This document shows, piece by piece, positions 43,044 to 54,979 of a stretch of DNA of 64,000 nucleotides. Position 1 is the first letter of the stretch, and each line of letters begins with the position of its first letter. The notes under the pieces were generated by a model. That model was not told the origin of the DNA. It searched no databases and saw nothing but the letters and a program-made list of their open reading frames with translations. The translations under genes were made by a program, and so were the position numbers. The DNA comes from Microvelia longipes. Taxonomy: Eukaryota; Arthropoda; Insecta; Hemiptera; Veliidae. The DNA is taken from contig JACMZG010000008.1 in NCBI GenBank assembly GCA_018340805.1, positions 60,067,908 to 60,131,907 of the forward strand. The letters are read 5' to 3'.

Positions 43044-43764
43044 ATGTTGGGTACCGCTGTATGTCACATACTTAATAATGAAGGACAACGGCATCTCATC
43101 CGATTGGTCTTTGACTGTGGCAGTCACTTTTCGTTCATCACTCGGGCCTGTGCTACACGTCTTGGCATAGCCATCGAAGAAAAGAATGTCAACATATTAG
43201 GCATTGGCGAAACTCCTCTTCACGGCTTTACCGGAAGAGCACGATGTCAGTTAACACCCATCTCGACACCTTCCGTCCCTATATCAATTAATGCTGTTGT
43301 ATTAGACAAGATAGTTCCACCGCTTCCAGGTTTTGAAGTCCCTAAAGAAGTGCGAGCGGCCTGCGCCTTATTCTCTTGCTGACTCAGATTTCTGGAGAAC
43401 CAGACCTGTTGAATTTGTTCTAGGATGTGATTTATTTGCGGAAACCCTCACAGGACAAATAGTTTCTATACCACCTTCAAGACTTCGACTTATAGGAACA
43501 GTGTTCGGATTTTCGGTGTTTGGCAGTTCTCAAGACATCAGTGAAGTCCCGGATCATCACATAGTTCTTCATGCTTCTCAGGAACCAGGCCTACAGACTC
43601 TTCAAAGAGAGTTACAACGGTTTTGGGATCTAGAAGAACCACCTACTGCTAAAGTTACCCACCCAATGGATGATTATTGTGAAGAGTTGTATCGCACCAC
43701 AACCTACCGTACTCCAGACGAGGGGAGATACGTAGTTCGACTACCTTTGACCTCCAAGTGTTGA
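43044..43764 (+). pseudogene. BEL-1 protease and linker, DCGS active site
   Basis: An aspartic-protease region is recognised by LVFDCGSHFSFITRACATRLGI-like sequence (about 43107-43172), in the position where BEL/Pao elements have DSGS. The residue after the catalytic Asp is Cys here. The reading continues in a second frame (43333-43764) as the linker to RT, with DLEEPPTAK near its end. A frameshift lies near 43370 and a stop near 43764. Confidence 0.82.
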
Positions 43765-43783
43765 ACCCTGCAACAGCCGTGGC

Positions 43784-46376
43784 ATGGCCATGCGTAGGCT
43801 TGAGCATCTCGAAAACAAACTCAGCCGAAACCCTCTGATACGCGAGAAATACATGGAATTCATGTCAGAATATCTGTCTTTGGGTCACATGGAAGTAGCT
43901 CCTCTACCAGGAAAGTACATCATACCACATCACTGTGTAATAAAAGGTGAAGGGAAAGATTTAAAGCTGCGTGTTGTTTTCGATGCGGCAGCTCGAACCT
44001 CCACAGGTTCTCTTAATGACCGACTGTTAGTTGGTCCAAAACTTCAATCAAGCATAGTTGATATCCTTCTCAACTTTCGACGATATCAATATGCTTTCAC
44101 GACTGATATTGTCAAGATGTACAGACAGATACTTGTACATCCGGAAGATCGCCTTCCAACATATTCTATGGCGATTTGATTCTGCTGAAGCTGTTGTAGA
44201 ATATGAGTTGAAGACTGTCTCGTATGGAACTAACTGCGCACCCTATTTAGCTCTACGGACTATCCGACAATTGATAGCAGACGAGGGTAGTTCATTTCCA
44301 CTGGCGGCCAGGGCCCTAGAAGACGAGATTTATATGGACGACATAGCATCAGGTGGTTTCACCGTTTCACAAGCGTTAGAACTGTTAAATCAACTAGTTC
44401 AAATTATGGCTAAAGCAGGCTTTTCGTTAAGCAAATGGGCCTCTAACAATGAAGAGATTTTGCAAGCTTGTCGTCTGGCTGACCCTTCAACTACGATTAA
44501 GGAAGACAACGTTTCGTTGGACTCCAGTCTCGACTGCACAAATATAAAAATACTTGGACTCCAATGGAATCCGTCGTCCGATGTGTTTTCGTACAAAACC
44601 ATAGTTCCTCATGACACTTGTACGAAGCGGGCAGTGCTGTCATCGATCGCAAAGATTTACGACCCCCTTGGCTCTCTTGGACCCGTAGTTGTAATCGCCA
44701 AACAACTAGTCCAAGAAGCATGGCTTAAAGGGTTAGAATGGGATGAGGAATTCCCCACCGATATGCGAGCCAAATGGATGCAGTTTGTTCTTCAATTACC
44801 TCTACTTAGTCAAATCAACATACCTCGTTGGGTAGTACCAGCATCAGGGCCTTACACTATTATGATATTTGCTGACGCCTCGGAGAAGGCATATTGCGCC
44901 GCCGCATATTTGTGTTCGGTCTCTGATCAAGGACCTCAAAGTCATCTTATTTTGGCGAAAACAAAGCTGGCTCCCGTCAAGTTTACGTCCATACCACGGC
45001 TGGAATTGTGTGCTGCTTTACTTGCCGCTCGTCTCTGGCAAAGCTTGCAGCCATTTTGCAGTAAACTCCACTCAGAAATTGAGGTGCACTTCTTTTCTGA
45101 CAGTGCTGTGGTGTTAGCTTGGCTGTGTACACCCTATTACCAACTAAAGACTTACGTCGCCAACCGTGTTGTGCAAATTCGTGAAATCACGGCTGGCTAC
45201 CCTTGGCATCACGTTTCTTCTCAAGACAATCCGAGCGATCTTGGCTCCAGAGGAGTTGCAGCTAATGATCTGATTAACTGTTCTCTCTGGTTTCATGGCC
45301 CTAATTGGCTTCTCTTAGAGAAAGGTGAGTGGAAGATCCCGAGTCTTAGCTCCCCATCCAAACTTCCTGAACTCAAAAATGTAGAAGTCTCCTTGGTATC
45401 AACTGATGAAGCATCTCCAGGAGTAGAATTCATGTCCAAATTTTCTTGTTTTAGGAAACTAATACGCTCTCTTGCCTTTTACCTGCGTTTAGTTGATAGA
45501 GCAAAGAAGTTGCCATTACCAACTTCCAAGGTACTTAGCATCGGCGAAATAAGAAGAGCTACTCGTGTCGCCGTGCGCGCCTTTCAAGCTCAGGCATTTT
45601 TTAACAACAAGTTTCCAGCAAAGGACACACCGATGCCAAGCAACTTGATACCGCTGCATCCTTTTCTTGATGAGTCGGGTGTTGTCTTGGTAGGCGGTCG
45701 CCTCAAAAACTCTGCTCTTCCTTGGAATACCAAGCACCCTATGATTCTTCCAGCCAAATCGCATTTGGCAACACTCTTATTGCGACATTACCACGAAGCG
45801 CTATTACACTGTGGCCCCTCTCTCATGCTTGCTTCTCTTCGAAGTAGTTACTGGATATTAGGCGCCAGAAATGCTGTCAGAAAAATAACGCGAAATTGTA
45901 TTACATGTCGGAGATTTGATGCCCCTCCGATCCAACCTTCAATGGGCGACCTCCCCGCAGATTGCACTAAGGAAACGCGACCGTTTCTCCACGTAGGCGT
46001 GGACTTTGCGGGACCATTTATTATTAAACATTCCTTACTTCGAAAAGCTACCACCTCCAAAGCTTATTTGTGCTTGTTCGTTTGTCTAAGTACAAAGGCG
46101 CTTCATCTGGAGCTTGTCTCCTCCTTGAGCACTGCTGCCTTCCTCGCAGCTCTGGACCGGTTCATCGGCCGCCGAGGTGTGCCTGTTAAGGTGTACTCCG
46201 ATAACGGTAAAAACTTTGTGGGTGCTCATAACAAACTTCAAAAATTCTATAACTGGTATCGGCTCGATACTACACAGAGTGAACTTAACTACTATGCTAC
46301 AGATAAGGAGTTCACTTGGCACTTTAACCCACCTTACGCCCCTCCTTTGGAGGAGTCTGGGAGGCTGGGGTGAAGT
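43784..46376 (+). pseudogene. BEL-1 RT, RNase H and integrase core
   Basis: The RT palm begins in the first frame (43784-44179: LRVVFDAAARTSTG, DIVKMYRQILVHPEDR). It continues after a frameshift near 44160 as LKTVSYGTNCAPYLALRTI and YMDD (44330-44341). RNase H follows (IMIFADASEKAYCAAAYL at about 44860; SRLELCAALLAARLW; FFSDSAVVLAWL). Integrase has its HHCC region (HYHEALLHCGPS ... CITCRRF, about 45787-45912) and two catalytic Asp blocks (VGVDFAGPF at about 45990; YSDNGKNF at about 46197). A 1-nt shift near 46345 interrupts it just before the catalytic Glu. Confidence 0.92.
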
Positions 46377-46933
46377 CCGTCAAGCGACTTTTACGTGTTG
46401 TTTATGGCGAAAATGTTTTATGGTTTGAGGAATTCGCCACTCTGTTAATCAAGATCGAGGCGATCTTGAATTCACGACCTCTTTGTCCGTTAACGAGCGA
46501 CCCAAACGACTACGAGTACCTGTCACCTGGACACTTCCTTATTGGGTCACATCTCACCTCGACTCCGGAACCCTGTCTACTGGATGTTGCCAATAATCGC
46601 TTAACACGATGGCAACTGGTGTCGAAAAAGGCTCAGCACTTCTGGCAGAGGTGGAGGAAGGAATACTTGGCGTCATTGCAAGTGCGCAACAAGTGGCAGC
46701 ACCCTTCATACAACTTACAAGTTGGCGACCTTGTGATCGTCATGGAAGAAAATGTACCACGGCTTCAATGGCCTGTTGGCCGTATCCATGAAGTACACCC
46801 TGGTAAAGATGCGCAGGTAAGAGTGGTATCTGTCCGCACACCAACTGCCGTATTTAAGCGACCAGTTATTAAGCTGATCCCGCTGTTTCCTCCAGAATCA
46901 CCTAAAACTTCTAAAGTGTCAACGAAATCTTAG
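46370..46933 (+). pseudogene. BEL-1 integrase C-terminal part
   Basis: Continues integrase after the 46345 frameshift. It has KSVKRLLR, IEAILNSRPLCPL and YLSPGHFLIGS, then the DUF-like C-terminal domain with HPGKDAQVRVVSVRTP and a PVIKLIPL end, closing at 46933. This is the normal end of BEL/Pao pol. Only the upstream frameshift separates it from the core. Confidence 0.9.
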
Positions 46934-47002
46934 ATCTAAGTTGAGTTTTTTATAATGTTGTTAATTAGTGATAAGAGTAAGTAAATAAAATTTCCTTATG
47001 TA

Positions 47003-47019
47003 AATTTTGGTAGGCGGTA
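47003..47019 (+). other. BEL-1 polypurine tract
   Basis: AAATTTTGGTAGGCGGTA lies immediately before the right LTR; the GGTAGGCGGTA part is the probable plus-strand primer. Confidence 0.65.
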
Positions 47020-48199
47020 TGTTAGAGACACAGATAATCACATGTTCATTTCGATTTAATTAATGATTTACCTGGAAGAGCTAGTAATATCATTTTTATT
47101 TTCACGTCTTTTCATGGGCACTTTCACTGTATATTTATTCACTTTATGTAGTCACTTTTACTTTCTTTATTAGTTTCGAAGTAGATACCAATTAACTTTA
47201 TAATTTCACTAGGTTTTGGCCGAAAGCAACTGTAAATATGTAAATAATATGAGAAAAAACTCTGGTGGAGTCAGGAACGTATTTACTTTTAACCGGTACA
47301 TAACCTGATACTAAGATAACCTCAATGTCTCTAGGATCTCTTCTTGTTTTCATCTGCTGCAGCCCTTAGCATTGTCTACCTCATTTTGATGGGTTTTACA
47401 TTGATACCCTGCCTAAGCGGCTTAAGAGCATCCATCAAATTCACCTGTTGATGTTTTGATGGATTTTTCCGTTGTAGTTCAAGTTATCTGGTGCATTAAT
47501 TGCGTAGTTAATTAAATTCGATTAATTAATTAACTTTTTTCACTGATCAGTGGTTTCTTTGTTGAGACATTATTTAGAGGTGTTGACTGCTGTATGAGTG
47601 TTATTGTCAGCACAGGGTTGGAGGAAATCCTTGGAAGGAGCTTAATTCATCAGCGTAGTACTAGTAGCAAGTACCTTAAATACTTTAGATTCTATTTCGC
47701 ATCAATTTAAATTGTATCTGCACGTTTGGGAGCAGCTGTACGCCGGATTTCGGTCCTATTCTTTCAGCTATACTTAGATCATATCTAGCTAGCTAACTTA
47801 TGAAATATATTGGGCCCTTCCTAACTTGCTGTATCCGCCTAGTATCCTTCCTTAGCACTTCCTTCTATTCTACCTCTGTAAATTGTAAGATATTTAGATA
47901 CAGTCCTTATATTTATTTTAATTTGCTATAATTTACTTAAGCTTAACTTATGCTTTTCTTTCATTAGTAGTTTTAGTCTTAACCTGATAGTGCCCATTGA
48001 TTGCATGCTAAGTAGATTTTATTATTTATTTATATTAATTATACCCTTTCTAGCAATTTATTATTTAGTTATTATTTTGCCTAGTTTTGTCTTTCATTCC
48101 CCTGGCAGACAGGGTGAAGTACCTACAATTATTTGCTCTTCAAGTAACCATATCAGAGTGCCCTGTTGCCACTATGGGCTTACTCCTATGGCCTTGACA
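47020..48199 (+). repeat. BEL-1 right LTR
   Basis: 1180 bp, TGTTAG to TTGACA, near-identical to the left LTR. Differences are mostly single-base indels in homopolymers, plus a few substitutions. Confidence 0.92.
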
Positions 48200-48208
48200 A
48201 TTTTATAA

Positions 48209-48432
48209 ATTGGTAATTAGAGATACCAACCAACTGGTTACATTGGTGATAATATTGGTAATTGATCTTATATATTGGTTATTAGAGATACCAACCAACT
48301 CGTTACATAGGTGATAATATAGGTAATTGATCTTATATATTGGTTATTAGGGATACCAACCAACTGTTTACATTGGTGATAATATTGGTTATTAGAGATA
48401 CCAACCAACTGGTTACATAAGTGATAATAAAC
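48209..48432 (+). repeat. 65-bp tandem repeat (about 3.5 units)
   Basis: Units containing ATTAGAGATACCAACCAACT recur at 48216, 48281, 48346 and 48391. The first steps are 65 bp and the last unit lacks 20 bp. It starts about 10 bp after the BEL-1 LTR. No coding potential. Confidence 0.88.
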
Positions 48433-48878
48433 ATGATATTGGTTTTACTTTTAGCATACTATTTAATTTGTGTCGTTATTTGTGACGCCTGTAATATCAG
48501 CTTTCTCATTCATACCGGCTCTACAGAATGACTTTTAAAATTATGTTCAAAAGTTATGTTATACAGCTTTTTCAACAAAAACCTTGTTAAACTGAAAATA
48601 GTCATCAAAAGGATCTAATTTTCCGGATCAAAAACAAATACAACACAGAGCTACAAAGCAATGCTTACAAAGCTTGTAAAGTCATTTTAAAGCTCAAAGG
48701 GCTTAAAACTACAAAGTGCCTTTGTAATTAAAACGAGTTTAATTTTCTTTTTTTTTAGCCAACTTGTTAAAATTACCTTCAATATGTGTTAAAATTCATA
48801 AATATATTTTATATTTATATTATTATTATAATTTACTTCATACTTACTCCATACACGAGTACTTCAAATCTAATTATT
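48433..48878. other. AT-rich non-coding DNA
   Basis: I see no gene, repeat or other recognisable signal here. Confidence 0.5.
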
Positions 48879-49360
48879 TCAAATCTATCTCATGCCCTGT
48901 ACATTCATTCTCTTTCAAATCTATCTCATGCCCTGTACATTCATTCTCTTTCAAATCTATCTCATGCCCTGTAATTCATTTTTTTTTCAAATCTATCTCA
49001 TGCCCTGTACATTCATTCTCTTTCAATCTATTCTGATCTCATGCCCTGTACATTCATTCTCTTTCAAATCTATCTCATGCCCTGTACATTCATTCTCTTT
49101 CAAATCTATCTCATGCCCTGTACTCATTCTCTTTCAAATCTATCTCATGCCCTGTACATTCATTTTCTTTCAAATCTATCTCATGCCCTGTACATTCATT
49201 CTCTTTCAAATCTATCTCATGCCCTGTGCATTCATTTTTTCAAATCTATCTCATGCCCTGTACATTCATTCTCTTTCAAATCTATCTCATGCCCTGTACA
49301 TTCATTTTCTTTCAAATCTATCTCATGCCCTGTACATTCATTCTCTTTCAAATCTATCTG
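48879..49360 (+). repeat. 36-bp minisatellite, about 13 units
   Basis: Tandem units containing CTCATGCCCTGTACATTCAT and then CTCTTTCAAATCTAT, period 36 bp, with a few shortened or mutated copies. Since 36 is divisible by three, long open frames arise in more than one frame, but frame breaks at the indel units and lack of any flanking coding context argue against a gene. Confidence 0.93.
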
Positions 49361-51950
49361 AAATCTAGTCCGAATCTATAGGCGATTTTTATTCGATTAG
49401 GAAAATGAAAATGAAGACAGCAGGCCAAGTTTTATTAGATTAATTTATTTCATATCAGAGATTTCATACAAGCAATGCTTGGCATATTATATGGCTGTCT
49501 TCATTATAATGTTCCTAAAAATAAGTAAGTAAATTAAAAAATGTAAATTTTAATAAAATATAAAAAGTAAAACCAAAAAATAATAAATCAGAAAAATTAA
49601 TAAAAATAAAATAAAACTAAAATAATTATTAAAAAAGTTTAAAAAATACAAAAAAAGAACAACGTTTTCTACAGTAGATAATTTATGAACTAGAAAAGAG
49701 AAGAAAAACTTTTTGTCTACTATACTCTTTGTATTTACGAATTCTTTTGTTTCTTTGTTTTTGACATCTTACACCTTAAAAATTCGTTATTAATAAAGTA
49801 CACCGTCTGATATTCAAAAACGAGAGAAAGTAGTACCGCTGGGTTGTCTGGAGATGAATTTATAATACTTATATTACACCAATGTGTGATATAGAAATTT
49901 AAACAGCTTTAACCCTTACGTAAGCTTATAAAGTTTTATGAATAAGTTAAGACTCCCTAGAAAGATGTTTTCCTAGAAAGTTATTCAGAAAGACTTATGT
50001 CTACTTTACTCGGTAGTTTGTGACAGCAAATTTAAAGAATTTTAAGATCTATGAGATTTAGGATGGTTCTCGTTTAATTTCTTGTTTAAAGGTACGACAT
50101 TTCTTTCGAAATACTTTAATTAATTAAACACGACGACTTAAGTAAAATTATTACAAAACTTATTAAACTAATTTACCTTAAAATATTTTTTTCGTGTTTT
50201 TCAGTAAAAACTTCATTTACAAAAAAAAAGCTGGGCCAAATTTTTTTGAAATGCGTGCTGTTTTTCTTATCAATCTAATTTAATTTTTGCTTAAATTTAC
50301 CGTATATATATATATATATATATATATAACCTGAGCAGTAGAGTCTTACTTGTTATTTATTTTTTTTTAATTTTCAATGAAAATGCGCATATATTATACA
50401 CTATACACAACATTATTTGCACTCATTTGACGCTAGTAGTTTTATTTACTCAAGACCCGTTTTATTGAATTTAGAACCCCAAAAACATTGAAAACGACAC
50501 CCTACTGGAATATTATTTTTTACTGACCGTTATTGTGATTCCTCTGTTTTTAGACTTTTTAGTCACTTAAAAATTCGCTCAAAACGCTATTTGAAGCAAC
50601 AAAATTGTTTATTAGTATCTTATTAATTTCTAAGACAGTAAAGATTTATTTAAAATCAAACTCAAACTCTTCTAGAAGTTCAGTTAAAGTTGGCTATTTA
50701 AAAAAAAATATCATTAAATTTAGAGCTCAACTCAGATACGAACCTAAGCAGCGGTATGGTGTGGGCGCTAAGTGTATAAGTAATAAGATTGAATTATTTT
50801 TTATTGTTTTTCGTTAAAAATTAGTACCTAAAAAGTAAAATGAACATTCTTGATTAGAATGGTATTTTTTGTAGTTTTTTAAAATTCTTGTTATTGGTTT
50901 TCAAATTTATTATTTATTTTCTTTTTATTTATTTTAGACGTGAATATGACTCGTGGAGGAGTTGAAATATAGTATTGTAAGAGGAATTGATTTTTTATAT
51001 TTTCCTGATGTGTTAAGAAAATATTAATTTAGTAATATGGGAAGCAATAAAAACACTAGGAAAAAATAACTTTGAGACACTTCATTGTCTAAAACTTACT
51101 GGTAAAATATTTTTTCAAATTTTAAACTTACATTTTAAGAAAATCTATTTTACATTTGATATTCCTCTCGGTTTTCTACTATTCCTTCCTTTGCTACTTT
51201 TTATTTAAAAAAATCTTATAAAGGTTAAGAAAAAAAGACATTTAACGTTTTCGTGCATTTTTTAAATAAGTTTCCCAGAAAATCTTTTTCTGCTTCGAAA
51301 AAACGATATTATGGACTTTCCTTGTGAAACATTTCAACTGGATATTATACATAGTGACCTAGTTTTATTTTATTTTATAAATGTACGTATAATTTCTTCG
51401 TTTATAAATGTACGTTCCTGTTCACATTAAATGTTAGTTAATATAGTTTTTATATTGTTAATAGTTTTTACCGAATTTCTCTTTGGAAAAATTTCCTATT
51501 TTGTGTGGTAGTTGTAAAGAATAATTCAGGTATTTTGCTTATTAAATGTCCCAGGTTATTAGCACATTATTTGATATTTTTACTTGTCTTCATTTCTACC
51601 GTAAGTATATTGGAAAATACCGGTGATTCACCTAATTTATAGGTTTCCTAGAGGGAGTCCAAGAGAGAGTCGTGCGGTTTACAATTTTGTATGTATGTGT
51701 ATTTTATTATTGTAGCTCCCAGTGTTAATAATTGGTACTAAAACCCATTCTTTAGTTTTGCTATCTGGAAAATAACTTTTTTATAACGTTATTAATAATT
51801 AAACTAAAATTTTAAAGAAAATGGTGGATTAATCGATTATATGACCAATATATGTTCCAAGTTTCTTATCATTATCTGCTTTAGTACAGTTTTTATTGAC
51901 TGACATGTATATGTTTTTTTTTAAATAAAAATCGAAAACTTATCTAATTA
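49361..51950. other. AT-rich intergenic DNA
   Basis: No gene seen. A (TA)n run lies at 50303-50328. A segment at about 50455-50560 (AAAACGACACCCTACT) is related to the 150-bp repeats at 52797-53085. A 70-codon ORF at 50605-50817 has no recognisable motif. Confidence 0.55.
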
Positions 51951-52652
51951 AAATAATTCTGGCGCGGTGGTCCGCATGTCGGGCGAATTTCCTTTGATGC
52001 GTGTTTCCGTGCTTTTTATATAAGTTTACAACTACTAAATAAATAATTCCGGCGCGGTGGTCCGCTGTCGGGCGAATTTCATTTAGAATACGTGTTTCCG
52101 TGCTAAACAACCATTTTCTTGCTTATGCAAGAACCATGCCCATTGCGTGGTTCCGGTTCATGCTTTAGAACCTAAGCAGTTACTCAATTGTCAAGCACTG
52201 CTCGTAACTCATTTTGTCTGTATTTTCCAAAGGAAATGCGCATAACTATCCAGTTGGTTGCACAAAACTATGCCTCTAAAATTAGAAGTACGCTCTATTA
52301 TTTGCACTAGTTTAAAGCTTAGTTACTTATCTTTAAGCTTAGTCAGTTATCTTTAAAGGTTTAGCGCATTTCCTTTGGAAATACAGACAAAATGAGTTAC
52401 GAGCAGTGCTTGACAATTGAGTAACTGCTTAGGTTCTAAAGCATGAACCGGAACCACGCAATGGCATGGTTCTTGCATAAGCAAGAAAATGGTTGTTTAG
52501 CACGGAAACACGTATTCTAAATGAAATTCGCCCGACAGCGGACCACCGCGCCGGAATTATTTATTTAGTAGTTGTAAACTTATATAAAAAGCACGGAAAC
52601 ACGCATCAAAGGAAATTCGCCCGACATGCGGACCACCGCGCCAGAATTATTT
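51951..52652. mobile_element. Foldback element with 290-bp inverted arms
   Basis: The left arm (51951-52241) and right arm (52364-52652) are near-perfect reverse complements, around a 122-bp spacer. The ends read AAATAATTCTGGCGCGGTGG and its complement. Each arm contains two direct subrepeats 90 bp apart carrying GGCGCGGTGGTCCGC and GTGTTTCCGTGCT. No ORF for a transposase. A clear target duplication is not visible. It is probably a non-autonomous foldback or MITE-type DNA transposon. Confidence 0.88.
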
Positions 52653-52683
52653 CCTAGTTGTAAACTTATATTAGGTAAAAAAA

Positions 52684-52785
52684 CGATAAAAAATTATCGA
52701 CCCTTCCAGGATGTGAACCCAGGTACCCTGAGTTTGAGTGGTTGTATTGACTCCAGACCACTGGCATTCATCTCAGAGGCCCAAA
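52684..52785 (-). other. tRNA-like fragment (possible SINE head)
   Basis: The minus strand has GCCAGTGGTCTGGAG, like a tRNA A box and D arm, and 40-50 bp later GGGTTCACATCCTGG, like a B box and T arm. A proper acceptor stem is not evident, so a tRNA-derived SINE or tRNA pseudogene is more likely than a working tRNA. Confidence 0.35.
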
Positions 52786-53090
52786 AAACATTGAAAACGA
52801 CACCCTACTCGAAATTTAATTTTCAACGACCGTAATTTTGGTTTTCTATGATTTTTGTGGTTTTTTCGACTTTTTGGTAACTTAAAGTGGTCGTATCGAC
52901 TTCGGACCGGTTTCATTCGATTCAGCGCCCAAAATTACATAGAAAACGACACCCTACTCGAAATTTATTTTTTATCGACCTAAATTTTGGTTTTTGGTAA
53001 TTTACAATGGTTTTTTCGATTTTTAGGTCACTTATAGTGGTCGTATCGACTTCGGACCGGTTTCATTCGATTCAGCGTCTCAAAAAACAT
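52786..53090 (+). repeat. About 150-bp tandem repeat, two units
   Basis: AAAACGACACCCTACTCGAA begins units at about 52794 and 52944. Each ends with GGTCGTATCGACTTCGGACC and a TTTCATTCGATTCAGCG stretch. A related single unit lies near 50480. Satellite-like; no coding. Confidence 0.82.
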
Positions 53091-53304
53091 AAATATTGAC
53101 CTTTTTCGCGGCAAAAAATATTAACCCTGAATTTTGCCGATTTTTTGAAAATTTTGCTGACTCAGCAAACCGGGTTAATGACGTCACAAAAACCTGGTTT
53201 TCAATAGGGTTCGTGTCCCCAAAGGTTGATTTTTGTAGCAAGTTTGGTTTAAAAAATATTAATCCGTTCGAAAGATAGAGTGTTTACAAGAAAGTGTCTA
53301 GAAA

Positions 53305-53345
53305 TACATATATATATATATATATAATATATATAATATATATAT

Positions 53346-53421
<76 letters not shown>

Positions 53422-53426
53422 TATAA
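53305..53426 (+). repeat. TA dinucleotide microsatellite
   Basis: About 120 bp of almost pure TA with a few AATAT interruptions. Smaller TA runs lie at 50303-50328 and 55077-55120. Confidence 0.95.
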
Positions 53427-54565
53427 GTTTCAAAAAAAGTATTTTTTCGTCATAAAGGACCTCTGAAACGGATTTGTGTCGGGTCCGAGGTTCGAATTCC
53501 GCCATGACGCCTATCCCATTAGGCGAATTTTCAAGGAAATTCGCTAAAAACAAAAACTCTGTGCTTAAACTTGGGATTAATACGTAGGCGTATATATTTA
53601 CACATAAGTGTATAAAATGAGGCAGATATAGCATTGAAACTATATTGATTTCTTTATGCCTTAAGGCTGCTCTCTGGCTCTGAAGAAAGTAACTATAACT
53701 ATGCTACGTGATTATAGTAGTTTGGAAAAATAAAAATTTAAGTTAGTTTATAAGCCAAAAAATTCGTGTATAAGTTTCAGTAGAGTTTATAGTTAGTGTC
53801 AAAAGTGAGAGCGTAAATAAAAGTAGGTACTATCTAGCGAACCTTAGTAGGTGCTAGGTGATTCTAATGACTAGCCAGAAATGGTTCATAATTCAATCTT
53901 GTATTATCAGGTTGATCCTCTCTAGATAACAGGTTGTTATCTGTCTACTGGCTTTGCTCGTCCTCAAATAGAAAATACATCTGTTTCATCCTAGCAAAGT
54001 TATTACAGACAACTTTGTGATAACCGGTCGGGAGACCTTTAAAACACTTGTAACGGATAATTCCGGTTTCATCCCAGTTTCGGATTTTTTGCTATCACAA
54101 TACTTTTTCTATATACCTGCTGTATAAATGAGGAAAGTAAAAATGAAAAAAATGTAAATATACAGTACATTATTAAACGAACATAAGTGAGTTCTTCAAT
54201 TACAGAAGATTGGGACTGTGCGTATGTTTGTTTGTATGCTTGTATGTTTGTTTTTACATGTCGCGATAACTGCCGTAAAAATGGACCGATTTTGATAAAA
54301 TTTTCTAAGGAGGTATCCATAAAGAATTAGATAAGAGCTTTCTAAACACATAGTTCCTAGGTGATTGAACAGGTTGTTCCTCTCCTCCGTGTACCATGAC
54401 TTTACCATTATTTTTAAGTTCAGGGAGTAAATGAGTGGAGAAACGATTCCAGGACACTGAGAGACAAATCGCCTTCACAACCGATACTAATAATAAGTGT
54501 GAAGCAAACATCTAAATATAGTTAAGAACTCTTTTATTATTTGATTAGTTATAATTATTATTTAG
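53427..54565. other. Intergenic DNA left of BEL-2
   Basis: I see no gene. A GGTTCGAATTCCGCC stretch at about 53490-53504 resembles a tRNA B box but lacks a clear A box. A T-to-TATG-rich stretch with TGTTTGTATGCTTGTATGTT lies near 54225. Confidence 0.45.
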
Positions 54566-54956
54566 TGTTGGATTTTGCTCTATTATTTTATTTAGATTTT
54601 CTTATAGTTTATAATTATAGATAAGAAGTTCGCCACTTGTTTACGTTACTGAGTGGGGGTCTCTCTGCCACTGTGTAGGGCAAGTCAGTATGTTATATGT
54701 TACGCTACTCAACCCCTTGTTTACCTCACCTCTCTATATTTTACGTAAACTCATTATTATTAAGTTTAGAAGATTAGTCAGTTTTTGGGTTTTGGATTCT
54801 TTCAAATATCTATACAGGATTAATTTGGACTTCTTCTTCCTGGAGGGCCCTCCCCGACATCACCTTCACATCAAAAAAGGTACCTCACCTCACCTCTTTA
54901 TTTAAAGTCTCTCTTAACATATTTATTTTCTCTAAATTTTGGCATACTAATAACCA
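54566..54956 (+). repeat. BEL-2 left LTR
   Basis: Starts TGTTGGATTTTGCTC and ends ACTAATAACCA; aligned over its length with 62319-62697. Many single-base length differences separate the two copies. Confidence 0.9.
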
Positions 54957-54960
54957 TTTG

Positions 54961-54979
54961 TGGTCCTCGCGAGTCGGAT
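54961..54979 (+). other. BEL-2 primer-binding site
   Basis: TGGTCCTCGCGAGTCGGAT, four bases after the LTR, is closely similar to the BEL-1 site, so both elements probably use the same tRNA primer. Confidence 0.7.

Larger units (their letters stand above)
39775..48199 (+). mobile_element. BEL/Pao LTR retrotransposon BEL-1
   Basis: Plus-strand element of 8.4 kb with two LTRs of about 1.18 kb that differ by few substitutions and single-base indels. It has a primer-binding site right after the left LTR and a purine-rich tract right before the right LTR. Internal coding order is Gag, protease, RT (YMDD), RNase H, integrase, as in BEL/Pao. LTR similarity suggests recent insertion, yet the coding region has about seven frameshifts. 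Flanking bases (TTCAC on the left, ATTTT on the right) do not form a target duplication. Confidence 0.93.

Noticed and set aside
48764..49368. Repetitive proteins encoded by the 36-bp array
   Set aside because: Open in two frames with the same repetitive nature, without start context or neighbouring coding sequence.
53284..53634. ORF rich in Tyr and Ile
   Set aside because: It is a reading of the TA microsatellite.
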